A stretch of DNA of 64,000 bases from Streptomyces sp. NRRL F-6676 (lineage in GTDB: Bacteria; Actinomycetota; Actinomycetes; Streptomycetales; Streptomycetaceae): NCBI RefSeq assembly GCF_000725625.1, contig NZ_JOHS01000018.1:1-64000 (forward strand). The letters are read 5' to 3'. The position numbers and the translations under genes were made by a program. The stretch's first letter is position 1; every line of letters begins with the position of its first letter. Shown piece after piece: positions 17,333 to 26,199 of this stretch. The notes below the pieces were generated by a model. It was given only the letters and a program-made list of their open reading frames with translations, made no database searches and was not told the origin of the DNA.

Positions 17333-17896
17333 GTGACTGGTACTACCCCAGGTTCCCGGCCCCCGGCCGACGCGAGCGGCACCCCCCGGCAGGGACTCGA
17401 GGTGCTCGTCCGGCGCGTCGATCCCGACGTACCGCTTCCGGCGTACGCGCACCCCGGCGACGCGGGAGCCGACCTCCGCACCACCGAGGCGTGCGAGCTC
17501 GCACCCGGCGAACGGGCCGTCCTGCCCACCGGGGTGTCTGTGGCGCTCCCAGAGGGGTACGCGGCCTTCGTGCACCCGCGATCCGGTCTCGCCGCCCGCT
17601 GCGGTGTCGCCCTCGTGAATGCCCCGGGGACGGTTGATGCCGGGTACCGTGGGGAGATCAAGGTGATCGTGGTGAATCTCGACCCGCGCGAGAGCGTGCG
17701 GTTCGAGCGCTTCGACCGGATTGCCCAATTGGTCGTCCAGCAGGTCGAGAGGGTCCGCTTCCACGAGGTCGCGGAGCTTCCCGGCTCGGCGCGGGCCGAG
17801 GGGGGCTTCGGGTCCACCGGCGGTCATGCCGCCGTGGGCGGCACAACGGGTGGGAATCGATACGCTTCGGTCGTATCCGACCGGGAAGGACAGTGA
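17333..17896 (+). CDS. dut: dUTP diphosphatase
   Basis: 187 residues; hydrolyses dUTP to dUMP and PPi, keeping uracil out of DNA and feeding dTMP synthesis. All five family motifs are in order: DAGADLRT (1), [12 protein letters not shown] (2), [11 protein letters not shown] (3), RFDRIAQLV (4) and the P-loop-like [11 protein letters not shown] (5). It acts as a trimer. A 20-residue Pro/Ser tail follows motif 5 and a similar leader precedes motif 1. GTG 17333 was chosen; the open frame upstream belongs to the divergent region. The stop lies 1 bp before the next GTG. Confidence 0.95.
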   Translation: MTGTTPGSRPPADASGTPRQGLEVLVRRVDPDVPLPAYAHPGDAGADLRTTEACELAPGERAVLPTGVSVALPEGYAAFVHPRSGLAARCGVALVNAPGTVDAGYRGEIKVIVVNLDPRESVRFERFDRIAQLVVQQVERVRFHEVAELPGSARAEGGFGSTGGHAAVGGTTGGNRYASVVSDREGQ

Positions 17897-17897
17897 C

Positions 17898-18674
17898 GTG
17901 TTCGGACGTCGCAAGAAGAAGGGGTCCGCCGACGACGTGGCGGACGCGACGGGCGAGGCCGAGCAGGTCGTCGACGACGTCGACACCGAGGCGGACGACG
18001 AGCAGGCAGAGGGCGGGCGCCAACGCGTACGGCTCGCGCCCGGACCGCGGCCCGACGGCCCCTGGGACGACTCCGAGGTGAGCGACCCCGCCGAGGGCCG
18101 GGTCGACCTCGGCGGTCTGTTCGTGCCCGGTGTCGACGGCATGGAACTGCGGGTCGAGGTCGCCGGTGACGCGATCGTCGCCGCCACCGTCGTACTGCGT
18201 GACAGCGCCGTCCAGTTGCAGGCCTTCGCCGCCCCCAAGCGCGAGGGCATCTGGGGCGAGGTCCGCGAGGAGATCGCCACCGGGATCACGCAGCAGGGCG
18301 GCATCGTCGACGAGGTCGAGGGTCCGCTCGGCTGGGAGCTGCGGGCCCAGGTGCCCGTGCAGCTGCCGGACGGCACCGGCGGCTTCCAGGTGGTGCGGTT
18401 CGTCGGTGTGGACGGTCCCCGCTGGTTCCTGCGCGGAGTGATCTCCGGGCAGGGCGCGGTGCAGCCGCAGGCGGCCGGACTGCTCGAGCAGATCTTCCGG
18501 GACACGGTCGTGGTCCGCGGCGAGGGCCCGATGGCGCCCCGCGACCCGATCGTCCTCAAGCTGCCCAACGACGCCCAGATGGTGCCCGAGGGCGTCCAGC
18601 AGGAGGAGGGCTCGCGTTTCTCCGGCGGCATGGGCCAGCTCCAGCGCGGACCGGAGATCACCGAGGTCCGCTGA
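17898..18674 (+). CDS. DUF3710 family protein
   Basis: 258 residues. Starts [19 protein letters not shown] with an acidic low-complexity stretch to about residue 60, then the conserved domain ([20 protein letters not shown] ... [13 protein letters not shown]). Its function is not known. Conserved partner of dut across actinobacteria (Rv2696c, from memory). GTG 17898 follows GGAAGGA and the dut stop by one base, so it is coupled to dut. A strong hairpin follows. Confidence 0.85.
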   Translation: MFGRRKKKGSADDVADATGEAEQVVDDVDTEADDEQAEGGRQRVRLAPGPRPDGPWDDSEVSDPAEGRVDLGGLFVPGVDGMELRVEVAGDAIVAATVVLRDSAVQLQAFAAPKREGIWGEVREEIATGITQQGGIVDEVEGPLGWELRAQVPVQLPDGTGGFQVVRFVGVDGPRWFLRGVISGQGAVQPQAAGLLEQIFRDTVVVRGEGPMAPRDPIVLKLPNDAQMVPEGVQQEEGSRFSGGMGQLQRGPEITEVR

Positions 18675-18698
18675 CGCGTTCGGTTCGGACGACGTACG

Positions 18699-18726
18699 GG
18701 GCCGCATCCCGGGTGGGATGCGGCCC
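18699..18726 (+). terminator. Strong hairpin terminator after DUF3710
   Basis: Perfect 12-bp stem (18699-18710 with 18715-18726) and a 4-nt GGGT loop, 25 bp downstream of the DUF3710 stop, followed by TTCC. It separates the dut operon from the ABC ATPase gene. Confidence 0.8.
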
Positions 18727-18903
18727 TTCCGCCCGTCCGGACCCGGGTGCGGTGCGGCGCTCGCGCCCTCCGTACCCGTCCGGGGGAAATCCGGCGAACC
18801 GGGAACCGCGGCCTTCTCCCGGCCGTTCGACCGGGCGAGCGCGGGTGGGAATCCGGTGAGAATGCCGGGCACGCCGGCACAGGGGGAAAGCGGGGGAGGG
18901 CTC

Positions 18904-19620
18904 ATGAGCGTGGTCGTCACCGGGGCCGAGAAGGACACCGGGACGGAGACGATGGTGCGCGTCGAGCAGGTGCACAAGTCGTACGGCACCGGCGCCGCCG
19001 CCGTGCACGCGCTGCGCGGCGTCTCCTTCGACGTGCCCAGGGGCGAACTCGTCGCCCTCAAGGGCCGCTCCGGATCCGGCAAGACCACCCTGCTCAATCT
19101 CATCGGCGGACTCGACGAGCCGGACGCGGGGCGCGTCACCGTCGCCGGGCTCGGCCTCGGTGACCTCGGCGAGGAGGGGCTGCTCGCCCTGCGGCGGGAC
19201 CGGATCGGCTTCGTCTTCCAGACCTTCGGCCTGATCCCCATCCTCACCGCCGCCGAGAACGTCGGCGTGCCGCTGCGGCTGCGCCGGGCCGGCCGGCGGG
19301 AGCGGGAGGAGCGGGTGGCGCTGCTGCTGTCGCTCGTCGGGCTCGCCGACCACGCCGAGCAGCGGCCCGGGGAGCTGTCCGGAGGGCAGCAGCAGCGGGT
19401 GGCCATCGCGCGGGCGCTGGCCAACAGCCCGTCGCTGCTCATAGCCGACGAGCCGACGGGACAGCTCGACGCCGAGACGGGGCTCGCGGTGATGGAGCTG
19501 CTGCGGGCGGTGGTGCGCAGCGAGGGCGTCACGGCCGTGGTGGCCACGCACGACGCGACGCTGCTGGGGCTGGCCGACCGGGTGCTGGAGCTGAGCGACG
19601 GCGAGCTGACCGAGAGCTGA
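18904..19620 (+). CDS. ABC transporter ATP-binding protein (MacB/LolD/FtsE-like), no permease beside it
   Basis: 238 residues with a complete nucleotide-binding domain: Walker [11 protein letters not shown] near residue 57, Q-loop [17 protein letters not shown], signature [15 protein letters not shown], Walker [13 protein letters not shown] and H-loop VVATHD. This type normally works with FtsX/MacB-like permeases. No permease gene lies within several kb, so its partner is elsewhere or missing. ATG 18904 has GGAGGG upstream. A frame open to 18718 upstream is not family-like. Confidence 0.85.
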   Translation: MSVVVTGAEKDTGTETMVRVEQVHKSYGTGAAAVHALRGVSFDVPRGELVALKGRSGSGKTTLLNLIGGLDEPDAGRVTVAGLGLGDLGEEGLLALRRDRIGFVFQTFGLIPILTAAENVGVPLRLRRAGRREREERVALLLSLVGLADHAEQRPGELSGGQQQRVAIARALANSPSLLIADEPTGQLDAETGLAVMELLRAVVRSEGVTAVVATHDATLLGLADRVLELSDGELTES

Positions 19621-19787
19621 GCGCTCCGCGGGGAACCCGAGGGGCGTGACGCCGCCGTCAGGGTTGCGTCAAGGACGTCGCCAACCGTGCCCACCACCCG
19701 TTTTGCCGGAATCACGAGCCGTAGGGTCGACGCTGCGCACGCGGTGGCACATGGCGGCGCGGTGCGGCACAGAAGGACGATGAGGCC

Positions 19788-22394
19788 ATGGGACGCGGCA
19801 CACTACGGATCTACCTCGGGGCGGCACCCGGCGTCGGCAAGACCTACGCCATGCTCTGCGAGGCCGGCCGCCGGGTCGAACGCGGCACCGACTGCGTCGT
19901 CGGCTACGTCGAACACCACGGCCGCCCGCGCACCGAGGCGCTGCTGCGCGGCCTGGAGGAGGTGCCGCGCCGGGAGCTGGAGTACCGCGGCGGCGTCTTC
20001 ACCGAGATGGACGTCGACGCCGTGCTGCGCCGCGCCCCCGCCGTCGCCATGGTCGACGAGCTCGCGCACACCAACGTCCCCGGCTCGCGCAACGCCAAGC
20101 GCTGGCAGGACGTGGAGGAACTGCTGGCCGCCGGGATCGACGTCGTCTCCACCGTCAACATCCAGCACCTGGAATCACTCGGCGACGTCGTCGAGTCGAT
20201 CACCGGGGTGCGGCAGCGGGAGACCGTCCCCGACGAGTTCGTGCGCCGCGCCGACCAGGTCGAACTGGTCGACATGTCGCCCCAGGCGCTGCGCCGCCGC
20301 ATGGCGCACGGCAACATCTACCAGCCGGACAAGGTCGACGCCGCCCTCTCGCACCACTTCCGCCCCGGCAACCTCACCGCTCTGCGCGAGCTGGCCCTGC
20401 TGTGGGTCGCCGACCGGGTCGACGAGTACCTGACCCAGTACCGCAGCGAGCACCGGGTCTCGACGATATGGGGCTCCCGGGAGCGGATCGTCGTCGGGCT
20501 GACCGGCGGACCCGAGGGCCGCACCCTGATCCGCCGGGCTGCGCGGCTCGCCGAGAAGGGGGCCGGCGGCGAGGTGCTCGCCGTCTACGTCGCCCGCAGC
20601 GACGGGCTGACCTCCGCCTCGCCCAAGGAACTCGCGGTCCAGCGCACCCTCGTCGAGGACCTCGGCGGCACCTTCCACCACGTGGTGGGCGACGACATCC
20701 CCGCCGCCCTGCTCGACTTCGCGCGCGGCGCCAACGCCACGCAGATCGTGCTCGGCTCCTCGCGCCGCAAGACCTGGCAGTACGTCCTCGGCCCCGGCGT
20801 GGGCACCACGGTGGCCCGCGACTGCGGGCCCGACCTGGACGTGCACATCGTCACCCACGACGAGGTCGCCAAGGGGCGCGGACTGCCGGCCGCCCGCGGC
20901 GCCCGGCTCGGCCGTACCCGGATCATCGCGGGCTGGGCCACCGGCGTCGCCGGCCCGGTCGTCCTCGCGCTGCTGCTCAACACCGTCGACCTCGGCCTCG
21001 CCAACGACATGCTGCTCTTCCTGGCGCTGACCGTGGCCGCCGCCCTGCTCGGCGGGCTGCTCCCGGCGCTCGCCTCCGCCGCGCTCGGCTCGGTGCTCCT
21101 CAACTACTTCTACACACCCCCGCTGCACCGCTTCACCATCGCCGATCCCAAGAACATCGTCGCCATCCTGATCTTCGTCGGGGTCGCCGTCGCGGTCGCC
21201 TCCGTCGTCGACCTCGCCGCCCGGCGCACCCATCAGGCGGCCCGGCTGCGCGCCGAGTCGGAAATACTCTCCTTCCTCGCGGGCAGCGTGCTGCGCGGGG
21301 AGACCAGCCTGGAGGCGCTCCTGGAGCGGGTCCGGGAGACCTTCGCCATGGAGTCGGCGGCGCTGCTGGAACGCGCCGGGGGCGTGGCCCCGTGGACCTG
21401 CGCGGGCGCGGTGGGCCCCGGCACGCGCGTGGCGCGGCCCGAGGACGCCGACGTGGACGTGCCCGTAGGCGACCACATGGCGCTCGCCCTGTCCGGACGG
21501 GTGCTGCCCGCCTCCGACCGCCGGGTGCTGGCCGCGTTCGCCGCGCAGGCCGCGGTCGTCCTGGACCGGCAGCGACTGCGGCAGGCCGCCGAGCAGGCCC
21601 GGACGCTCGCCGAGGGCAACCGCATCCGCACCGCGCTGCTCGCAGCCGTCAGCCACGACCTGCGCACCCCGCTCGCCGGCATCAAGGCGGCGGTCAGCTC
21701 GCTGCGCTCGGACGACGTGGCCTGGTCGGAGGAGGACCGCGCGGAACTCCTCGAAGGCATCGAGGAGGGCGCCGACCGGCTCGACCACCTGGTGGGCAAC
21801 CTGCTCGACATGTCCCGGTTGCAGACCCGCACCGTCACCCCGCTGATCCGCGAGATCGACGTGGACGAGGTGGTGCCGATGGCGCTCGGCGGGGTCCCCG
21901 AGGACAGCGTGGAGCTCGACGTCCCCGAGACGCTGCCCATGGTCGCCGTCGACCCCGGGCTCCTGGAGCGGTCGGTGGCCAACCTCGTCGAGAACGCGGT
22001 CAAGTACGGCCCGCCCGGCACACCGGTCCTCGTCGCCGCGAGCGCGCTGGCCGACCGGGTGGAGGTCCGCGTCGTCGACCGCGGGCCCGGGGTGCCGGAC
22101 GAGGCGAAGGAACGCATATTCGAGCCCTTCCAGCGCTATGGGGACGCCCCGCGCGGCTCCGGCGTCGGGCTCGGCCTCGCGGTGGCGCGCGGCTTCGCCG
22201 AGGCGATGGGCGGCACGCTGACCGCCGAGGACACCCCCGGCGGGGGACTGACCATGGTGCTGACCCTGCGCGCGGCCGGGCACCCGGCGCAGCCTCCCGA
22301 GGCCGAGGGCCCCGCCGCCACCGGACCCGCCACCGGTCCCGCCCGGCCCGCCGGGACCGGTCCGATCGCCCTACCGGAGAGGCAGGCCTCATGA
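19788..22394 (+). CDS. kdpD: KdpD-type sensor histidine kinase
   Basis: 868 residues. N-terminal KdpD domain with Walker [10 protein letters not shown] (11-19) and [10 protein letters not shown]; universal-stress-like domain about 230-350 ([16 protein letters not shown]); four closely spaced membrane segments about 380-480; a GAF-like region; HisKA with [10 protein letters not shown] (phospho-His623); and HATPase with [11 protein letters not shown] and GSGVGLGLA. KdpD controls the KdpFABC potassium pump in response to K+ and c-di-AMP. The tail is Pro/Ala-rich. It overlaps kdpE by 4 nt. No kdpFABC genes follow or precede. Confidence 0.9.
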   Translation: MGRGTLRIYLGAAPGVGKTYAMLCEAGRRVERGTDCVVGYVEHHGRPRTEALLRGLEEVPRRELEYRGGVFTEMDVDAVLRRAPAVAMVDELAHTNVPGSRNAKRWQDVEELLAAGIDVVSTVNIQHLESLGDVVESITGVRQRETVPDEFVRRADQVELVDMSPQALRRRMAHGNIYQPDKVDAALSHHFRPGNLTALRELALLWVADRVDEYLTQYRSEHRVSTIWGSRERIVVGLTGGPEGRTLIRRAARLAEKGAGGEVLAVYVARSDGLTSASPKELAVQRTLVEDLGGTFHHVVGDDIPAALLDFARGANATQIVLGSSRRKTWQYVLGPGVGTTVARDCGPDLDVHIVTHDEVAKGRGLPAARGARLGRTRIIAGWATGVAGPVVLALLLNTVDLGLANDMLLFLALTVAAALLGGLLPALASAALGSVLLNYFYTPPLHRFTIADPKNIVAILIFVGVAVAVASVVDLAARRTHQAARLRAESEILSFLAGSVLRGETSLEALLERVRETFAMESAALLERAGGVAPWTCAGAVGPGTRVARPEDADVDVPVGDHMALALSGRVLPASDRRVLAAFAAQAAVVLDRQRLRQAAEQARTLAEGNRIRTALLAAVSHDLRTPLAGIKAAVSSLRSDDVAWSEEDRAELLEGIEEGADRLDHLVGNLLDMSRLQTRTVTPLIREIDVDEVVPMALGGVPEDSVELDVPETLPMVAVDPGLLERSVANLVENAVKYGPPGTPVLVAASALADRVEVRVVDRGPGVPDEAKERIFEPFQRYGDAPRGSGVGLGLAVARGFAEAMGGTLTAEDTPGGGLTMVLTLRAAGHPAQPPEAEGPAATGPATGPARPAGTGPIALPERQAS

Positions 22395-23074
22395 CGCGTG
22401 TGCTCGTGGTCGACGACGAGCCCGGGATCGTACGCGCCCTCGTGATCAATCTGAAGGCGCGCGCCTACGAGGTGGACGCGGCGCACGACGGCGCGACCGC
22501 CCTGCGGCTGGCCGCCGCGCGCCGCCCCGACGTGATCGTCCTCGACCTGGGACTGCCCGACATGGACGGCGTCGAGGTCATCAAGGGGCTGCGCGGCTGG
22601 ACGAGGGTGCCGATCCTGGTGCTGTCCGCCCGCCACTCCTCCGACGAGAAGGTCGGCGCGCTCGACGCCGGCGCCGACGACTACGTCACCAAGCCGTTCG
22701 GCATGGACGAACTGCTGGCCCGGCTGCGCGCCGCCGTACGCCGCGCGGAGCCGACCGGGGCCGGCGAGGACGACGTCGTCGTGGAGACCGAGGGGTTCAC
22801 CGTCGACCTCGCCGCGAAGAAGGTCAACCGCGGCGGCCGGGACGTACGCCTCACGCCCACGGAGTGGCACCTGCTGGAGGTGCTGGTGCGCAGCCCCGGC
22901 CGCCTGGTCGGCCAGAAGCAGCTGCTGCGGGAGGTGTGGGGACCGTCGTACGGCACCGAGACGAACTACCTGCGCGTGTACATGGCCCAGCTGCGCCGCA
23001 AACTGGAGGCCGACCCCTCGCATCCGCGGCACTTCATCACCGAACCGGGGATGGGATACCGGTTCGAGAAGTAG
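22391..23074 (+). CDS. kdpE: KdpE-type response regulator
   Basis: 227 residues of the OmpR family: receiver with DDE at 8-10, phospho-acceptor Asp52 (VLDLGLPD) and TKPF; winged helix from about 130 with the closing EPGMGYRFEK typical of KdpE. ATG 22391 overlaps the kdpD stop (ATGA). It would activate kdpFABC transcription in the usual system; here the target genes must be elsewhere in the genome or be different, perhaps the potassium genes 1.4-4.4 kb downstream (inference). Confidence 0.9.
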   Translation: MTRVLVVDDEPGIVRALVINLKARAYEVDAAHDGATALRLAAARRPDVIVLDLGLPDMDGVEVIKGLRGWTRVPILVLSARHSSDEKVGALDAGADDYVTKPFGMDELLARLRAAVRRAEPTGAGEDDVVVETEGFTVDLAAKKVNRGGRDVRLTPTEWHLLEVLVRSPGRLVGQKQLLREVWGPSYGTETNYLRVYMAQLRRKLEADPSHPRHFITEPGMGYRFEK

Positions 23075-23114
23075 CCCCTGCGTGGCTGTCGGCGGCCCCC
23101 GGTACGCTTTCGGT

Positions 23115-23513
23115 ATGAGTGCTGTTCCCCGTTCCGAGAAGCCGGTGGGCCGGTTCCGGCGCATGCTCGACCGGCTCTCCTCGTCCCAGGAGGACCTGGA
23201 GTCGGAGGAGCTGCGGGAGGACGCCGAGACCGCGGGCTGCACCCGCATCGGTGACTGCCAGGACCGACAGCTGGTCACCGTTACTGGTACCTTGCGCACG
23301 GTCACGCTGCGCCCGCGGGCCGGCGTACCGGCCCTGGAGGCCGAGCTGTTCGACGGCTCCGCCGCGCTGGACGTGGTGTGGCTCGGCAGACGCTCCATCG
23401 TCGGGATCGAACCGGGGCGCAGACTGATCGCCTCGGGGCGGGTCTCGATGAGCCGGGGCCGCAGAGTGCTGTTCAACCCGAAATACGAACTGAGACCGCT
23501 CGGACGGGAGTAG
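23115..23513 (+). CDS. OB-fold nucleic acid binding domain protein
   Basis: 132 residues. A basic N-terminal helix (SEKPVGRFRRMLDRLSSS) precedes an OB-fold of the RecG-wedge/tRNA-anti type: LVTVTGTLRTVTLRPRAG, VPALEAELFDG, LDVVWLGRRSIVGIEPG, LIASGRVS. Conserved in actinobacteria beside DUF3159 (Rv2694c, from memory). It probably binds DNA or RNA but no process is established. ATG 23115 was chosen over the upstream in-frame GTG at 23082. Three bases separate it from the next gene. Confidence 0.8.
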   Translation: MSAVPRSEKPVGRFRRMLDRLSSSQEDLESEELREDAETAGCTRIGDCQDRQLVTVTGTLRTVTLRPRAGVPALEAELFDGSAALDVVWLGRRSIVGIEPGRRLIASGRVSMSRGRRVLFNPKYELRPLGRE

Positions 23514-23516
23514 CCG

Positions 23517-24236
23517 GTGACCTCACTCGAGAAGCCGACCGAAGACGACACCGCGCACGATTCGCGCGCGGTCACCGAGGCCGCGCTCTTCGAGGCGTTC
23601 GGCGGTGTCCGGGGCATGGTCGAGACGGTGCTGCCGGGGCTGCTCTTCGTCAGCATCTTCACGATCAACAAGAACCTGCACGTGTCGGCGATCGCCGCGC
23701 TCGTGGTGTCGCTGCTGCTGGTCGTGGTGCGACTGGTCCGCCGGGACACGGTCAAGCACGCGTTCAGCGGGGTCTTCGGCGTCGCCTTCGGTGTCGTGTT
23801 CGCGATGATGACGGGCAACGCGAAGGACTTCTATCTGCCGGGCATGCTCTACACGCTCGGCCTGGCCCTCGCGTACATCGTGACGACGCTCGCGGGCGTG
23901 CCCTTGATCGGCCTGATGCTCGGGCCGGTCTTCAAGGAGAACCTGTCCTGGCGCACGCGCAACCCCGGCCGCAAGAAGGCGTACGCGAAGGCCAGCTGGG
24001 CGTGGGGCCTGATCCTGCTCGCCAAGTGCGCGATCCTCTTCCCGCTGTACTGGTGGGCGGACACGACGCAGCTCGGCTGGGTCCTGATCGCCCTGAAGAT
24101 CCCCCCGTTCCTGCTCGCGGTCTGGCTCACCTGGGTCTTCCTGGCGAAGGCGCCCGCGCCGATCGACGTCTTCGCGGAGATGGAGGCGGAGGAGAAGGCC
24201 GCCGAGGAGAAGGCGCGGGAGGAGAGCGCCTCATAA
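23517..24236 (+). CDS. DUF3159 family integral membrane protein
   Basis: 239 residues with about six hydrophobic segments (e.g. VLPGLLFVSIFTI, AIAALVVSLLLVVV, ALAYIVTTLAGVPLIGLMLG, FLLAVWLTWVFLA). The cytoplasmic tail is Glu/Ala-rich and probably helical. The family is conserved in actinobacteria next to the OB-fold gene; function unknown. GTG 23517 is 3 bp after the previous stop, indicating an operon. It converges with the TrkA-type genes. Confidence 0.82.
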   Translation: MTSLEKPTEDDTAHDSRAVTEAALFEAFGGVRGMVETVLPGLLFVSIFTINKNLHVSAIAALVVSLLLVVVRLVRRDTVKHAFSGVFGVAFGVVFAMMTGNAKDFYLPGMLYTLGLALAYIVTTLAGVPLIGLMLGPVFKENLSWRTRNPGRKKAYAKASWAWGLILLAKCAILFPLYWWADTTQLGWVLIALKIPPFLLAVWLTWVFLAKAPAPIDVFAEMEAEEKAAEEKAREESAS

Positions 24237-24339
24237 CCCGGGGGCGCGGCGGAGGCCGCCGTCCGCGCGGTGCTCGCCGAACCGTAGACCGCGGCCGCCG
24301 CCCCCGGCGGTTGGCGGGTGCGTTGTGGCCGCTCGCGCC

Positions 24340-24443
24340 CGCGCGGCGGGGCCGCAAGCGACCCGCCCGCGTGGCGGGGCCGTAAGCGACACAGCCGCAG
24401 AGCGACACAGCCCCGCACCCCCCGAGGGGCGCGGGAAACTGCG
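24340..24443. repeat. Convergent intergenic DNA with short direct repeats and half-copy of the palindromic element
   Basis: GGCGGGGCCGCAAGCGAC (from 24343) recurs as GGCGGGGCCGTAAGCGAC about 32 bp later. At 24425-24443 AGGGGCGCGGGAAACTGCG differs by one base from the right inner arm of the element at 53496-53518. The segment lies between convergent genes ending at 24236 and 24465. Confidence 0.5.
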
Positions 24444-24464
24444 TCGGCGACCCCCCGCCCGCGC

Positions 24465-25142
24465 TCAGCCGACCGCGTCCTCCCGCCGCACCGACAGCAG
24501 ATCCTCCAACTGCTCCTCCCGCGCCTGTGCCGCGACGAACAGCAGCTCGTCACCCACCTCCAGCGCATCCTCCGGCGACGGCGTCAACACCCGCGTCCCC
24601 CGGATGATCGTCACCAGCGACGTGTCCTCGGGCCACCGCACCTCGCCCACCTGCGTCCCCGCCAGCGCCGACTCCGGCGGCAGCGTCAGCTCCACCAGGT
24701 TCGCGTCACCGTGGCTGAAGCGCAGCAGCCGTACGAGATCCCCGACGCTCACCGCCTCCTCCACCAGCGCCGACATCAGCCGCGGCGTGGACACGGCGAC
24801 GTCGACACCCCATGCCTCGTTGAACAGCCACTCGTTCTTCGGGTTGTTCACCCGGGCGACGACCCGCGGCACCCCGTACTCCGTCTTCGCCAGCAGCGAG
24901 ACGACGAGGTTGACCTTGTCGTCGCCCGTCGCCGCGATGACGACGTTGCAGCGCTGCAACGCGGCCTCGTCCAGCGACGTGATCTCGCACGCGTCGGCCA
25001 GCAGCCACTCCGCCTGCGGCACCCGCTCCACCGAGATCGCGGTCGGCGCCTTGTCGATCAGCAGTACCTCGTGGCCGTTCTCCAGCAGTTCGCCCGCGAT
25101 CGAGCGGCCCACCGCACCGGCCCCGGCAATGGCGACCCTCAT
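24465..25142 (-). CDS. TrkA-family potassium uptake regulator (second of pair)
   Basis: 225 residues: an RCK N domain with the NAD(H)-binding GAGAVGRSIAGELLENG at residues 7-23 and the acidic strand end LLIDKAP, then an RCK C domain (about 140-215, ALAGTQVGEV...). Cytoplasmic subunits of this type gate K+ transporters by binding nucleotides. ATG 25142 overlaps the stop of the preceding TrkA gene by one base. The pair corresponds to CeoB/CeoC of M. tuberculosis (from memory). Confidence 0.87.
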   Translation of the reverse strand: MRVAIAGAGAVGRSIAGELLENGHEVLLIDKAPTAISVERVPQAEWLLADACEITSLDEAALQRCNVVIAATGDDKVNLVVSLLAKTEYGVPRVVARVNNPKNEWLFNEAWGVDVAVSTPRLMSALVEEAVSVGDLVRLLRFSHGDANLVELTLPPESALAGTQVGEVRWPEDTSLVTIIRGTRVLTPSPEDALEVGDELLFVAAQAREEQLEDLLSVRREDAVG

Positions 25143-25813
25143 CAGTGACCGGCCTCCTTCTCAGGGCCCTCGGCGAACGTCGCCTCGACCTTCTCGACGT
25201 CGTCCGTGCGCATCATCACGTGCACCAGGTCGCCCTCCTGCAACACCGTCTGGGAGGAGGGCAGCATCGCCTCGCCCAGCCGGGTGAGGAACGCCACCCG
25301 GACCCCGGTCTCCTCCTGGAGCCGGCTGATCTTCTCGCCCACCCAGGACGGGGAGGCGTGCACCTCGGCGAGCTGCACCCCGCCGGTGGGGTCCCGCCAC
25401 AGCGGCTCGGCGCCCGAGGGCAGCAGCCGGCGCAGCATCTGGTCGGCGGTCCAGCGCACGGTCGCCACGGTCGGGATGCCGAGCCGCTGGTAGACCTCGG
25501 CGCGCCGCGGATCGTAGATCCGCGCCGCCACGTTCTCGATGCCGAACATCTCGCGGGCCACCCGGGCGGCGATGATGTTGGAGTTGTCGCCGCTGGAGAC
25601 CGCGGCGAACGCGCCGGCCTCCTCGATGCCCGCCTCGCGCAGGGTGTCCTGGTCGAAGCCGACCCCGGTGACGCGCCGGCCACCGAACCCGGAGCCGAGC
25701 CGGCGGAAGGCGGTGGGGTCCTGGTCGATCACGGCGACCGTGTGCCCCTGCTGCTCCAGGGTCTGGGCGAGAGCGGAACCCACTCTGCCGCAGCCCATGA
25801 TCACGATGTGCAC
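25142..25813 (-). CDS. TrkA-family potassium uptake regulator (first of pair)
   Basis: 223 residues with RCK N (HIVIMGCGRVGSALAQTLEQ, acidic AVIDQDP) and RCK C (LAEVHASPSWVGEKISRLQ) domains. GTG 25813 was chosen because it places the nucleotide-binding loop at the usual distance; the frame runs 15 bp further upstream. It diverges from the acyltransferase gene. A KimA-like permease lies 1.6 kb away on the other strand and could be the transporter that this pair controls. Confidence 0.87.
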   Translation of the reverse strand: MHIVIMGCGRVGSALAQTLEQQGHTVAVIDQDPTAFRRLGSGFGGRRVTGVGFDQDTLREAGIEEAGAFAAVSSGDNSNIIAARVAREMFGIENVAARIYDPRRAEVYQRLGIPTVATVRWTADQMLRRLLPSGAEPLWRDPTGGVQLAEVHASPSWVGEKISRLQEETGVRVAFLTRLGEAMLPSSQTVLQEGDLVHVMMRTDDVEKVEATFAEGPEKEAGH

Positions 25814-26199
25814 GGCCCTACACCACACTCCCCGCGGACCTCGCGGTCCGCGTACGCGTCCTGCTCATGGCTCTCTTTCGGCTCGCCGGGCAACAGTGGC
25901 GGCCCGGTGCGCGGGCCGCGGTGCACCATCATGCCGGGGGAACGCCGCGGCGGACTCCCCCGGGGAGCGGTCCGTCGCCCCGCGTCCAACGTAGCGGCAG
26001 CCCCGAGCCCGCCGCGCGCCACCACCCGCCCGTGCCGCGCGCGGTTCCGTCACCGGGGCCGCGCACGGCTCCGGTGACGCTCCCGACAGCGTCGCCGTCC
26101 CCCCGTCCCCGGACCGTCCCCGACCCAGCACCCGCACCGCCCCACCCCGCACTGACCCCACCCCGACCCGACCCGACACCGACCCGAGAAGAGGCACGC
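25814..26199. promoter_or_regulatory. Divergent region, TrkA pair / acyltransferase
   Basis: 386 bp. CGCGGACC (25833-25840) and GGTCCGCG (25845-25852) form a perfect 8-bp stem with a TCGC loop just upstream of the TrkA start, a possible leader hairpin. The rest is Pro-codon-rich DNA open in several frames but without recognisable coding content. No c-di-AMP (ydaO-type) riboswitch was recognised. Confidence 0.35.

Noticed and set aside
20402..23074. An 890-residue frame ending in KdpE
   Set aside because: The first 660 residues are an off-frame reading of kdpD; KdpE starts at 22391.
25867..26199. N-terminal extension of the acyltransferase from ATG 25867
   Set aside because: The extra 111 residues are Pro/Arg/Ala-rich with no family similarity, while GTG 26200 has a good ribosome site.
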